From: Eudorina sp. 2006-703-Eu-15
Lineage: Eukaryota; Chlorophyta; Chlorophyceae; Chlamydomonadales; Volvocaceae
NCBI GenBank assembly: GCA_003117195.1
Contig: BDSI01000134.1
Coordinates: 250,501 to 314,500 of the forward strand
Direction of reading: 5' to 3'
Length of the DNA stretch: 64,000 bases
Under the pieces are notes generated by a model. It did not search any database. It was not told where the DNA came from and was given only the letters and a program-made list of their open reading frames with translations. This document shows, piece after piece, positions 25,057 through 36,421 of the stretch; the stretch's first letter is position 1, and each line of letters opens with the position of its first letter. The position numbers and the translations under genes are program-made.

Positions 25057-28048
25057 CGGGTGCGGGTGCGGGTGCGGGTGCGGGTGCGGTGCGGGTGCGG
25101 GTGCGGGTGCGGGTGCGGGTGCGGGTGCGGGTGCGGGTGCGGGTGCGGGTGCGGGTGCGGGTGCGGGTGCGGGTGCGGGTGCGGGTGCGGGTGCGGGTGC
25201 GGGTGCGGGTGCGGTGCGGGTGCGGGTGCGGGTGTGGGTGCGGGTGTGGGTGCGGGTGTGGGTGAGCGGGTACACGCTCAAGAAGGACAGAGCCCCAGTC
25301 GAGTTCCATTACTGGGCGCGAGGAGACACCGTACAATGCCGTACAAGGCCCTACATGGCACCGTACAGTGCCGTACCATACCGTACCGTTTCATACCGTA
25401 CCGCACCTGAGCGTACAGGTACCTCAGCGCGTTGGCCACATCATTGACGATGTCCAGCCGCCGGGGTCCGTCTATGACGACAGTGCTGTTGTCCAGCAGC
25501 CCAGCTAGACTGCCAAACTCCTCGTACTGCGGGGGCAAAGACACACAGAGTCCGTGGTCAGTACGACCGACCAGTTTGCATACGCGTCGTACACCCATGT
25601 ACGGCAGCCAAGGTGCCAGATCATCGACCCACGGGCCCACCGACCCACGGACCCACCTGCGTCACCAGCACCGGCACCGGCAGTCCAGGGAAGTCCCACA
25701 CAATACCCAGCACGGGCAGCACGTTGGGGTGCTGCAGCCGCGTCAGCCGCCAGATGATTTGGGCTAGCTGCCGCTTGCTGCTGATCAGCCGCCGCTGCAA
25801 GGGTGCGGCGGCGGCGCCGCCACCACCGCCGCCGACGCTGCCGCACGCCGAGCCGAAGCCCGCAAGTGCCGCGGACGACGCGCCCGCGGCCGCGGCGGCG
25901 GAGACCGGGTGCTGCGGAAGGTGCGGTTGCGCATGTTGTACTGCGATGCTGGGCGGCAGGAAGGGTGGCGGCGGCGGCGTGAGCCGGCTCTGTACGGCGC
26001 TCGGGAGGGGCGCGCTGTGCGCACACGCCATCGGACCGCTGTACGGCAGTACGGCGCCGACATCCGGCCCCACCGAGTCCAGGGCGCCGGTGTCAATCAT
26101 GCCGCCAACGCTGCTGCCGGCAGCGGCAATGGAAAACGCATTGGCGGCGGCGGCCTCCGCCGCCGCAGCCGCCGCGGCGGCGGCGGTAATGTTGGCGATG
26201 GACCGCGGCGTCGTCCGCCGCCCCACGCCGAAGCTGCGCGAAGCGTACGGCGGTCGATCGGCGCGTGCACTTGTGTGGCAGGCCGCATCCACGGAGGAGA
26301 GAGGTCGTACCGCCAGCCGGGCTGCCGACCTGAGGTTGTTGGGGTCGGGCTGAGATCCGATCAGATCCGGATCCGGATCCGGATCCGTGGCATCGGGCTC
26401 ACCGAAAAGATCGAAGTGACGGCTGATGTCCGCTTGGCGGCCCATCGCCGGCCTTCCTCCGGCGCCCAGGACACTGCCGCCGTCGGCGTCGGCGTCGGCG
26501 TCGCCGCTCGCTGGGACGATGAACGCAGCGGAGGCCACACTCATGGCGACGGTGCTGCCCGTCAAGGGGACGGCGGCGGAGGCAGCGCCGGCAACGGCGG
26601 CGGTCCCACCGCCGCCGCCGCCGCCGCCGCCGCCGCTCAGCCCGCCCCGCGGGGCGAGGTCCCGCCGCAACTCCAGCGCCTCCGTCTCCAACAGCCGGTG
26701 CAGCGGACGGGACGAGGTTTGACCGGCTGCCGCCGCGGTGCCGTCGGCTTCCTCCGCCGCCGGCGGGCTGTCCTCCACTCGGCTGGCAGGGACGTCCGCG
26801 ACAAGGAGTAGTTCCTGGCCCGGGCTGCTGATGCCGCCCTCGAAAGTAGCCCGGTCCGCGGCGACTGACCCGTGGTTCCGCGGGTTCCAAGAAATGGATT
26901 TACCGATGATCGAGAGGGTTGGCGGCCGCCGATTTGCGGACCGTGTCGGTGCCGGGGCAGCGGCCGCCACCGGCGCCGTCGTCCTCACCGCGGGCGGCGG
27001 CGACGACGACGCAAGTGGTGGCGGCGGCAGCGGCGAGGGCGAGGGTGACGGCAGCGGCGGCAGCAACTGGCCGCTGGCGGTTGCGGTGGAGCCAGTGCCG
27101 TGGCGGCCGCCGGCGGCGGCGGCGGCGGCGGCGGCGCCCGGCGGCTGGCGGGCGCCGGCGTCACTGCGGGCCCGCCGCCGGCTGCTCCCGCAGTCGTTGA
27201 TTGCGCTAGGGTTGTTGTACGGCGGGCCGGCACCTGGCGGCAGGGGTAGCCGCTCTGGCGGCGTGCGGGGACTCGGCATGCTGGACGAGCAGGGACCCGC
27301 CCGGGTCACAGTGAGTGACGTCGGCTGCGGCGGCTGCGCCGGCGGCGGCGGCGGCGGCGGCGGCTCCCAGCTCACCGTGAGCTGCCGACGCAGCGGCGAC
27401 GGCTGGTGGTGAGACTTGAGGCTTCGATGGGGCTGAGCACCCGCCACCGCAGGTCGGCGGTACGGATGCTGTCCGTACAGCACAATCCGAAGTTCGGAGG
27501 GGTCGGAGGAGAAGGTGACTCGTGGGTCGTTGCTGCGGTTGTCACCGGCGGCCCCGCCGCTGGCGGCGGCGCCTGTGCTCGGCAGCCGGGCCGTTGGGTG
27601 AGCTTGTGCGACCAACGCCGGCGGCACCAGGAGGCCAATAGGGGGCTTTTGCGGGCGCTGCTGCTGCTGCTGCTGCTGTTGCTGCTGCAATGTCGGCGCG
27701 GGCCCGTTCAGCGCCCCAGGCAACCAGGGCTCGCCGGACGGGAGGAGCGGTGATCCCGGCGGCTGCGCGGGTCCCGGCGGCTGCAGGTTGACGGGCGAGC
27801 CCGCTTCCGCCGCCACGACGACGGCGGCGGCTCCGCACCCGTTGCTAACGCCGTCACCTCCGTCACCCCCGTCACCTCCGTCGCCTCCGTCGCCTCCGCC
27901 ACCGCCGCCGCACTGCGCCGGTTTGTGATGGGCCGTGTGGCCTTGCAGCACCCGCTTCGTGTTAGGGGGCGCTGGACGAGCACGTGACGCCGCCGTGGCC
28001 CACTCTATCACCGTGGGCATCATCGTACACTCTCCGCTGCTGGGCGCG

Positions 28049-28080
<32 letters not shown>

Positions 28081-31000
28081 GCCGCAGCCGTGGGAGCCTG
28101 CGGCGAAGTCCTCGGATTCAACAGCTACAGTTGCGGCCGCCGCCGCGGCCGCCGTCGCGGCCGCCGCAGTCGCCGCCGCCGTGGCCGCCGCCGTGGCCGC
28201 CGCCGCCGCCGCCGCCGCCGCAGCGCCCGGTGTGGTGGTGCCCATGGCGCGGCCGTCCGCCTCCGTGCATCCGCCGCCGCCGCCGCCTGTGGTGGCGCCC
28301 CGGACGCCGCCGCCACGGAGGCGAGCCTCCGGCGCTCCGGTGAAAAGCGTCCCAGCGCCGGGCAGCAGCCCCAGGTCGTACACCTTTGTCGCACCGGAAC
28401 GGAGAAGTCGGGCCGGGGGCGCCGCCGGGGTGTCCCTCGAGCTTGAAGCGCGCTTCAGCCGCGACAACAGCAGCGGCGGCGGCGTCGACCCCGGGGGAGA
28501 CACGCCGCCTCCGCCGCCTCCGCCGCCGCCGCCAAGGCTGCTGCTGCCTCCGCCGCCGCCTCCAGCGCGCAAACCGCCGCTGTTTGCGGCGGTGTCGAGC
28601 GACGATGTGGCAGCGGCGGCGGCACTCGCCACCGCCGCCCGCTCGTGCGGCTCGCCCAGTACGATCAGCCCGCTCTCGCCGCCGGTGCTGCCGCCTCCGC
28701 CGCCGCCTCCGCCGCTGCCGCCTCCACCGCTGGAATTGCCGACGGAATCCTGAGTGATGACAAGGGCTCGGTCGTGCTTGTAACCGGGTAGCCGCAAGCT
28801 GTGGCGGGAGGAGATGCTGGCTAGGGCGCGGATGAGCACCGATCGTTGCGGGACCGGTGCGCCAGAGGACGGACCGTCTCGTCCGTTGCTGAGGCGGCCA
28901 TCCTCCTCGAGGGACATCGCCGTCGCCGCTGACGGCGGCGGCCGAGGCCGGGCCCCTGGCGACGGCGCCGCCGAGCTACTCGGCGACGGAGGCGTCAGGC
29001 CGGTGCAGGTCTGCGGCCGGGACATTCCGCCGGCGCCGGCGCCGCCGCCGTTGCTGCCGAGCGCGGCGGCGAGGAGTGTACGGCAGGCGCTGGGACTGAC
29101 CCGTGGGGCGCGGGAAAGGAACAAGTTGCCGCGCCACAGGAACTGGTCTTCGCGCCGGTTGGGCTTCTCAGACCTGACGGGAGTACGGCAGTACGGCAGT
29201 AGGGGCGGCGGGTGGCGATGAAGGTGAAATCAGCCCGGCAGAGGGGCCCATAACCGGAACTAATGGGAAAGAAGTACATCAATTCTGACTCGGGCGGGGT
29301 TCAGCGAGGGGGGTTGGGTTGCGCCGGGTATGCCTAGTCGTCACAACCTCTGCTGTTTGTGTTGTTTGATAAATGGTACGGCAGATGGCCACCCACTTAG
29401 AGCGCCGTACCAAACGACTGCGCGCTCCCGCCATGCGGTAACCCCCAAGGTCCCACCGCCCCACTCGCCCCAACCGCCCTAACCGTCCCAACCGCCTCTG
29501 CACATGAATGATTGAAACCTTACATCGGACCCCAACGTTACAGCGGACCCCACTGCACATGAGGCTGCTGGCGCGGCTCCACTTCACGACCGCCAAACAC
29601 CTTTCCAACCGCCCGCACCTGGCACTGCTGTAGTAGTCCACCAGGGGCCTCAGAGCCACGTACTGGCCCTTCAGTTTGCCGTACCCCACGTCGAAGTCCA
29701 GGGGTAGCACGCTGGGGATCTGGGGAGGTCGGGGGTCAGGTGTGTTGTGTTTGTGGTGGTGGTGGTGGTGGGGGAATATCAGTTGGGTACTTGGGTTGTT
29801 GTCGGCTGGGCCGTTGTCTCGACATCCGTACCGTGCCGTACCTGCATTGGCGCGCGGATGTCCGTCAGATCGTCGTACCGGATCGCCACCAGATCCTCCA
29901 GGGACTGCTGATGCTGCCGCCGCCGCCGCCGGCGCAGCACCACCGCCGAGGTCAGCAGCCCCAGCAGCAGCAGCGCCAATCCCAGCAACACCACCAGCAG
30001 CGCGACGGCGCCGTCCCTGGAGAGCCCGCCCAGTCCTTGCTTGTGGGGCCCCGCGCTGCGGCCGAGTGGTGCTGACGGCGGCGCCGGCGGCGCCGCCACT
30101 TCGTCACCGTCGCCGTCGCCGTCGGCGTCCGCGCGGTGTCGCACCCAGGGTGACGGAGCCGGCGGCGGGGATGGCGACGGCGACGGCGGCGTGTCGCGCC
30201 TGCCCGCCACCGGCATCACCGCCATTCGACTGGCGGCGTCGAGCGGGAAGATCGTCTGCGCGGCGCCGCCCTGCACCTGCAGCGTGGCGGGCGCGCCCGC
30301 CGCGTTCTGACGTCGATCGTCGAAGCCCACCGGCCCGAAGAACGAGTCGTAGCGCAGGCGCTGCAGCGTCGCGTACACGAGCTCGTACCCGGTGACATTG
30401 CCGTACACGGGTCCGTACATGACGGCAGACGCTGCCGCCGCCACTGCTTGCGGCGGATCGCAATCCAGGGCACCCCGTATAAAGAGGAGCTCGTCCATGT
30501 TCCGTACATCCCTGAGGTCACAATTTGAAAACGCGACGCGGAGCGCCACCGCCAGCGTTGCCATCGCCGCCGCCGCCGCCGCGGCAGCGGCGCCAGGCGG
30601 GGCGCCGAAGGCGTTCTCGTACAGTTGTACGAATGAAGCCGAGTCCCCCAACAGCCGAACTGCCAGTGACGTGGCGGCGTCGCTGCCACTGCCGCCGGTG
30701 TCGCTGCCGGGGATGTACCGCACGCTGGCGTGCCACTGTACGGCACCCAGCGCGCCCTCCACCGCCTGGCCTAGGTGTGTTGTCCAGTATGGCAGCTCGG
30801 GCCCGGAGGTGAAGAAGATCCCGCTGAGATTGTGTCGTATCTGAATGTGGTAGAGACAGCGGCGCCGACGGGGGCCCAAGGGGGTAGAGAGGCGCGGCCG
30901 CTAGGAGAGGTCAATCGACAACCAGCAATGAGCTGCGTCCGTGTCGCGATACAACAGCATCCGGCGGACAGTCCCTCCCTGTACGGCACCGACCCGCGGG

Positions 31001-33063
31001 TCACCGTCAACACACCCGGGTGGACTAAGTGGACTAAGTGGACTAAGTGGACTATGCCCCTCCTCATCAGAGGAGTGCTTCGGCGGTCTCCCGAATGGGG
31101 CGGGTTACCGCCCCCGGCCAGCGTCGGCCCGGCAGATATGTAACGATACACCCCGCAATACACCCTGCTTCGCAAATGCCATCTTGCCGCCGTCGCCTGA
31201 ACAGCTTCTTAAACCCTAGGGAAGACGAACCGTTGGATCCCTTCGGGTTGGCGAGCATCATTGGAGTACGACACCCGCCCGTACCGATGCCGCGTGTCGT
31301 ACCTGACTCAGAGCGACCACCAACTGGCTGGCCCCCTCCGCGGAGTCGCAGCACAACAAGGCGTCCGCTCCTGAGCTCACCACACGCGCCGCCAGGCTTC
31401 GATACAAGACCGTGCTGTTAATACCGTTGCTACCGTCAGTTTCATACTGCAGCTCGGTTGCAGGCCGCAGCGAGGGCGTCAAGCCGGACTGGAGGGCTGG
31501 CATCGCCGCGGCGGCGCCGTCGCACACAGCCTTGCCGTGCGCATCGTCCTGTCGTACCAGCAACGCGGGGCGCCGTACACCGGCCGCCAGAACCATGAAG
31601 CGCAGTGCTGCCAGGGCGAACCCTCGCGACGGGGTCTGTAGCCCAAACACGTGGGGCAGGCCCTCGTCGTACGCCTTGTCCGAGGCACAGCAGTGGAGCA
31701 CCAGCGGCGGCGGCATCTGTGGCGTCCGAGCGCCGATGATACCATCGCCGTCGCCGCCGCCGCCGCCGTCGCCGCCGCCGCTGCCACTACCAGCAGCGCT
31801 AGGGGCGGCACTGCCCTCTTCGGCGGCGGCTGCAGCGACGGCACTGCCCTCGTCGTCGGCAGTTTCTGGGGGGGTTGGGAAGTTGCCGACATGTCGTGGG
31901 AGTGTGAGCAGAGGGGTTCATGGCGGAGACAGCAGTCCCCGCGGGGTGCAGGAGAGGCATGAAATGAAGTATGGCACTGTGTCAGGATGCTGTCGATGTA
32001 CGGGGCTACGCACCCATTCCCACACACAAACACACGACTTCATTGGGGGCTGGAGGGCTGGAGGGCTGGAGGGCTGGAGGGCTGGAGGGCTGGAGGGCTG
32101 GAGGGCTGGAGGGCTGGAGGGCTGGAGGGCTGGAGGGCTGGAGGGCTGGAGGGCTGGAGGGCTGGAGGGCTGGAGGGCTGGAGGGCTGGAGGGCTGGAGG
32201 GCTGGAGGGCTGGAGGGCTGGAGGGCTGGAGGGCTGGAGGGCTGGAGGGCTGGAGGGCTGGAGGGCTGGAGGGCTGGAGGGCTGGAGGGCTGGAGGGCTG
32301 GTCCTCCGTGGCCGCAGTAATCACGTACCCGCACCCGCAGTCCTGCAACCGTACCTGCGCTGCTGCCCAGGACGAACTGCGGGTGTCGGCTGGTGAGAAG
32401 GCCGCGGAGGGCCGAGCGGTGGCTCTCCGGAGTGCATCTGGGCGGGGTAGGTCGGGGTCCGGGGTGGCGAGTGGTGGGTGGTGGTTGCGTGATACAGCAA
32501 ACGGTGCCCAGTCACAAGTTATGGGGGACGGACGGGTAAAAGGTGGCATGGGGGTGGGCGTTCCTCAGGGGTCAGGGCTGGGCCCCGTTGACTGAGGAGA
32601 GGAGGTGAGGGGCCGCTGCGGCAGGGACCCGGGAGAGCAGCGCGGCGTGGGTGGTCGCACAGAGTGCGCGGGGTGCCATACGGCGGGTGAAAGCCAGGAG
32701 AGCGACGAGTTGGATTAGGTCTGACGCAAATTCAGGACAGATAGGAGGTTTGTGCCTGAGTGAGGTTGGAAGAGGAAAACCGAATACGTTCACTCACGTT
32801 GTGTCGACGATCGTGGTGTGTTGGAAGTCCAACAGGTAAGAAATGCCATTTCTGTCGGTGATAGTGACGCCAACAGTTGAGATACGTAATAACGACAGGT
32901 TGTGGCCTGTGGCTACCGCGATTCCAGCGTCCGATGCGCAGAGGACTGCACCCGTCCGGACCGCAAGGGTGGTCGCCGAAGCAGCTCCCGCAAGGCGCTG
33001 CTGAAGGTTATAGCTCAAACATATAACAAGGTTAATAATGAAGAGCTGTATTCGGCGAATCAT
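16953..33063 (-). CDS. Receptor-type class III nucleotide cyclase
   Basis: A large gene with signal peptide, periplasmic-binding-like ectodomain, single membrane span, pseudokinase and cyclase domain, the order found in animal receptor guanylyl cyclases. It would convert GTP or ATP to the cyclic nucleotide at a membrane in response to an extracellular ligand. Supported exons are 33063-32798, 32755-about 32600, 31865-31303, 30840-29842, 29719-29619, 29173-25657, 25526-25407, 23722-about 23597, about 22600-22240, 21992-21595, 21158-21077, 20535-20429, 19539-19294, 18712-18671, 17954-17862 and 17555-16953. Wherever both ends are fixed, phases agree. The ends between 32755 and 31865, and those near 23597 and 22600, are unresolved, so at least one small exon may be missing. 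The product would be about 2,600 residues. Exon 29173-25657 alone supplies about 1,170, almost all low complexity. After the cyclase domain comes a ~190-residue Ala/Gly/Ser-rich tail. Several introns are filled with satellites. Confidence 0.85.
17694..17757. repeat. 14-bp minisatellite (CATCAAAGACACCC)
   Basis: About four tandem copies in the intron just before the last exon of the cyclase gene. Confidence 0.85.
19856..19948. repeat. GT dinucleotide array
   Basis: About 46 uninterrupted GT units in the intron upstream of the VDVIGDAY exon of the cyclase gene. It is immediately followed by the dispersed repeat at 19953. Confidence 0.95.
19953..20300. mobile_element. Possible mobile-element fragment; 68-bp end repeated at 31077
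   Basis: The first 68 bp (19953-20020) match the reverse complement of 31077-31144 at about 95 percent by eye. The sequence continuing to about 20300 has no array structure and no open frame, and its composition differs from the surrounding intron. It is most likely a truncated non-autonomous element or retroelement end inserted in an intron of the cyclase gene. I cannot assign a family. Confidence 0.45.
20540..20712. repeat. GGGAGGGAGCGC-type purine-rich array
   Basis: A degenerate tandem repeat of GGGAGGGGAGCGCGGA units grading into GGGAGGGA, in the intron between the FSDIV and YTAHC exons of the cyclase gene. Confidence 0.85.
21453..21580. repeat. Assembly gap (5 N) followed by AACCCC-type array
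   Basis: Five N at 21453-21457 sit inside an intron of the cyclase gene. They are followed by about 120 bp of irregular AACCCC/AAACCCC units. The gap is probably an unresolved repeat length, so the intron size here is not reliable. The units resemble telomere-type repeats only loosely and are too irregular to be telomeric. Confidence 0.9.
22825..23555. repeat. GTGTGC hexanucleotide array
   Basis: About 730 bp of the hexamer GTGTGC, with a few one-base slips (GTGTGG, GTGTTG), in an intron of the pseudokinase region. Long CVCVCV or RVRVRV frames through it are array artefacts. Confidence 0.97.
23733..25264. repeat. GGGTGT/GGGTGC array with long G tracts
   Basis: About 1.5 kb. The left third is GGGTGT (about 23740-24040); the rest is GGGTGC, interrupted by uninterrupted G runs of roughly 20 to 35 bases (about 24773-24807, 24925-24951, 25023-25056). 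It fills the intron between the ALRYLYAQ and DDLIFNG exons of the cyclase gene. It has very high G-quadruplex potential on the plus strand, which is the template strand of this gene. Confidence 0.97.
31020..31056. repeat. 9-bp repeat (TGGACTAAG)
   Basis: Four tandem copies, in an intron of the cyclase gene ectodomain region, directly next to the 68-bp dispersed repeat. Confidence 0.9.
31077..31144 (-). repeat. 68-bp dispersed repeat, inverted copy of 19953-20020
   Basis: On the minus strand this reads nearly the same as 19953-20020 (shared start GTTACATATCTGCCGGGCCG, shared end GACCGCCGAAGC) with about four mismatches. It is intronic in the cyclase gene. Confidence 0.85.
32046..32300. repeat. 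GGAGGGCT octamer array
   Basis: About 31 almost perfect tandem copies of an 8-bp unit, in an intron of the cyclase gene. The GLEGWRAG frame through it is an artefact of the array. Confidence 0.97.
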
Positions 33064-36000
33064 CGCGTTGCGCGCTGGGTTATGTAGCTAGACGGACGCC
33101 TCTTGTGCCGGCATTGCCTCCGACGTGCTTGCAGCATCTAGCCACATTAGGTTACTCATAATATATTGAAAACTCAGTTGGTAGGCCTTCATAACAACTC
33201 GTCAATACCTATGCCTGCGCGAAATTTTCTCATGTCAATCGCTTTTGAACAGAGCTCTCTTTATGAACTGAAATAATTTCCTAAGCCTCTGTTGCTTGGT
33301 GAGTTAGTCTCGTCCTATTCCATGCCCTTCAACTCCGTTTCCTGTCACCCCAGTAGACGCGTGCGCATCGGTGTCATAATTTTGGAATTTGTTCCAACTT
33401 CCTTATATATTTAAAGCCTGCAAAGCGCCTGGAACTGAGTAACGGTTTGCAGCTTCCCAGATTAACGACTCGCGCAAGGCATCGTGATCGTACTCATGTG
33501 CTGAAAGATGCGTAGGGCGTAGCGCGATTACTGGTGCTGTTATTGGACGTGTATAATTAAAGTTTGGCTACACAATCAAGGTATCTTATGTATGTGCGTT
33601 GAGCTTTATAGGGCATCACCATGAAGCATCACAGCACTTCCCATACAATATTTTTTCTGATATCAACATGATAACTCTCATGTTTTTTTCAGGTATTGCC
33701 TTGACTTTATAAATGAGATCCTATGGGCCGGACATGAATTCCAATTACCACAGGAACACCTTACGAAATGCCCGAACTCTTTATCATATCGTCGTACGAT
33801 AATATAATTAATCGGCACAGTACTTCTGTAATTTCCTGCGTGGTCAAAGCTGCAGGCTGTTGGAAAGCTCGGGGGTGGTTGCCAGGGTTGCCGGCTTGCC
33901 GCACGTCTGCAGCATGCTTTCTGCTTCATGCGGGATTCAAGATAGAAATTTAAATATATTTATGCAATGCTGGAATCGCTTGCGTAGCGCAATTGTTGTC
34001 AAATGCCCTGGACGTCAGAGTGTCGAACGCTATAAGTTTTCGAGTGGGCAAGAAGGTGAACAAAATAACCGGAAACTACAAACTAACAGCTTAAGACAGC
34101 GTCCCTGAGAACACGGGCCTTACCGAACCACTGTCATATCCCAGTGCTTCGGCGCAAGTTAACACCGCTTAACTGCGCTCAGCGTGCAACAAACTCTCAA
34201 GTTGGTTACAGTACGTGCTTTCCAACTAAGGCATAAAAACCTTATAGTTTCTATGTAACAGTCGTACCGGTCTGTGCTTTATTTGTTCGGCGCTCATAGT
34301 CTCACACAAAACGGTCACACGGCCTGCAGAATGAACAACATCGCTAATAAGTGCGTTCGGTAGCTGCGCGTTTCCCAGCCTCGAAGCACGCCTTCAAGGC
34401 AAGAACGACATCGTTGGTGTCCCCGTTGTCATGCACCGTTGATAGCGCGGCAATTTATGGTAGGAGCTGTCGCGGAGCGGTTGGATTTACGGTGGAGTGG
34501 TTTGTTACACGCCTCTGCCTTACTGGTGCCAACTCAACTAACGAGAACAGAAGCACGTATACCAAACGCCAACCCAAGTTGCGTCATCATAACGGGCATT
34601 CGGGCAATAGCAGCCAACACGCCCACGGACCTCAGCACTCCGTGCACCACGTCAACCACGTCAGCGGTCGTACATGGAAGGTCAGGTCGAGGCACCTACT
34701 TCGAGCGCCTGAGCGCCTGACCGCTGACCAGCGACAGCGGCTGCGTCCCGCATGGGGCAGCACCCATCATCCACCCATCCCATCCCAACCGGCCACCGTC
34801 CTCCGCGGGCCAACACCAACACCCCCCGGGCCCCCAACCGGCGGCACGCCATCGGTGGCACCGCGTGCAGACCACCCCTGCCTTTGCACGTGCCACCGAT
34901 GGCCCATGGGGTTGCGCACCTCCGCTGTACCGAGTGCCGTACCGCGCCAAGGGTCCTTCAATCCCCCCTCCTGCCTCCCTGCCTTCCCTGCCTGCGTCCC
35001 TCCCTAGCGACTTGAGGTGTCTCCACCCACCAGAGATCCGAACAGCGCACCGCGCCGGCCACCCAATCGGTCTCCTCGCGACGGCACCGTGCGTGGTCCT
35101 GCCGCGCGCACACCCCACCTGCAGCGCGGGGGGCCCGTGGGTCGGTAGCGACCAACCCACGGGACTCCCAAGTCCTGGGCGCCCGGGCTCTTAAGCAGCC
35201 CGCGCCGTCGCGGCAAGAGACACACAGCCGCCCTCGAGGGTCACTGGGCCACAGCCACCCAGGGCCTGTCCTCTGTACGGCGGCTGTGCCACTATTGACG
35301 ACAAAAATAGAGTACGAAACGCAGAGAGTACGATAATTGTTGTACGAGCCTTTCGATATGCGGCGCAGCCGAAGATGTGTATCTAACGAAGCTCGTAAGC
35401 GCGGCGGCTTACTTCGTTAGATGTGCCCCAACCCGATGCGGATGAATGGTGCAGTACATCTAATCTACATTTGATCACACACAGTCGATCACAACAGGGC
35501 ATTTTCCATGACATCATCCGATGAGACCTCCACCAACGACTCAAGGTGGGGTCCATTCCCGAACCGATCTGGTTCTAACACAATACACAGACGCGGGCAT
35601 CGAAAGATCAACCGGTCCGTCGGTCGGTCGGTCGGTCGGTCGGCGCGATCCCTCTTTGTCAAGAAAGACAAAGACCCTCCCTCCTTCCTCTCCCTCCGGG
35701 GTCAGCCGTACAATTCCAACACGACCGGCGACCAAACCATCCAAATGGACGGACGGACGGACAAAAACAATCCCCGCTTCACCCCGCTGTCCCACGTGAT
35801 TCGAATACATCGACTCATCACCGGAATTCCGAGCATGCAACCTACTCAGGCCTACTCTCCCCCAACGGCAACCGCTGGGCCACACTGATTCGCTGAACCC
35901 CCTTTCCCCCGAGCCCAGGGCAACGAGACGGGCCTCGGTGCTTGCCTCTCCACATCGAACCTGGACATCGCGAGGGGCGCCCCACCCCACCTCCGCAGGG

Positions 36001-36416
36001 CGCACGCACGGCGTCCCCCCAAGAACTCCGCACACCCCTCGCCGCCCGCGACAACAGGCCAGGAGCAAACGACAGGACACGCCACACGCGGGGCTGGATG
36101 ACCGGCCGGAGGTCCTCACCCCCACCCTCACCCGACCATAACTTCATGCCGTCCGGGGCCCGCGGCCCATCAGGCTCCCCCTGCCTCATCTGATTCTGGT
36201 CCGCATCGCATCGAGTCGGGCAGGGCCGCGTCGGACTGTGCGCTAGTGCTTCCACGCGTCACGCGTCACGCGCTACAGCCCTGCCTACAGCCCCGCCTAC
36301 TTGAGCCCCGCCTACTACAGCCCCGCCTACTACAGCCCCGCCTACTACAGCCCCGCCTACTACAGCCCCGCCTACTACAGCCCCGCCTGCTACAGCCCCG
36401 CCTACTACAGTCCCGC
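33064..36416. other. Intergenic region, AT-richer at its left
   Basis: No supported gene. 33090-34350 is markedly less GC-rich than the genes and has no coding signature. It should include the promoter of the cyclase gene starting at 33063. The right part is GC-rich with short repeats (GGTC units at 35620-35643) and the hairpin at 35381-35422. Confidence 0.55.
35381..35422. other. Two-step hairpin
   Basis: Outer arms ATCTAACGAAG and CTTCGTTAGAT pair perfectly. Inside them GTAAGC pairs with GCTTAC around a GCGGCG loop. It is intergenic, with no gene close by. It could be a small folded transcript, a terminator-like structure or the remnant of an inverted-repeat element. Confidence 0.4.
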
Positions 36417-36421
36417 CTACA
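36282..36421. repeat. 15-bp minisatellite at a stop codon
   Basis: About nine copies of AGCCCCGCCTACTAC, some shortened. The array runs up to the TAG (36417-36419) of the minus-strand secreted-protein gene, so it forms the start of that gene's 3' UTR. The stop codon itself is the complement of the CTA inside a repeat unit. Confidence 0.9.

Larger units (their letters stand above)
21660..25800 (-). other. Pseudokinase (kinase homology) region of the cyclase gene
   Basis: The kinase fold is spread over five exons. The alpha-C to beta-5 part reads [20 protein letters not shown] then VPVLVTQ, and the hinge reads [13 protein letters not shown]. The catalytic-loop region reads ALRYLYAQ then [19 protein letters not shown], the subdomain IX helix reads [16 protein letters not shown], and subdomain XI reads [18 protein letters not shown]. 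The HRD catalytic Asp and the DFG Asp are not at their expected places (FNG and VEV stand there), so it should not phosphorylate. This matches the regulatory kinase homology domain of receptor cyclases. Introns inside it carry two hexanucleotide arrays. Confidence 0.75.
29842..33063 (-). other. Ectodomain and membrane span of the cyclase gene
   Basis: Exon 1 starts with ATG at 33063 and encodes a basic n-region plus hydrophobic core ([16 protein letters not shown]), a signal peptide. The following segments resemble a type I periplasmic-binding/ANF-receptor fold. These are [15 protein letters not shown], then [20 protein letters not shown] in exon 2, then [20 protein letters not shown] and [16 protein letters not shown] in exon 31865-31303, then [20 protein letters not shown] and [13 protein letters not shown] in exon 30840-29842. 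One membrane span follows near 29940-30010 ([19 protein letters not shown]), with an Arg-rich stop-transfer stretch ([10 protein letters not shown]) and a juxtamembrane [16 protein letters not shown]. The fold assignment rests on pattern memory and is not certain in every segment. The ligand cannot be guessed. Confidence 0.7.

Noticed and set aside
22827..25410. Very long open frames of [18 protein letters not shown] or APAPAP
   Set aside because: They are translations of the hexanucleotide arrays in introns, open in several frames on both strands.
31971..32549. GLEGWRAG / PALQPSSP repeat proteins
   Set aside because: Artefact of the 8-bp array in an intron; the true ectodomain exons lie either side in a consistent frame.
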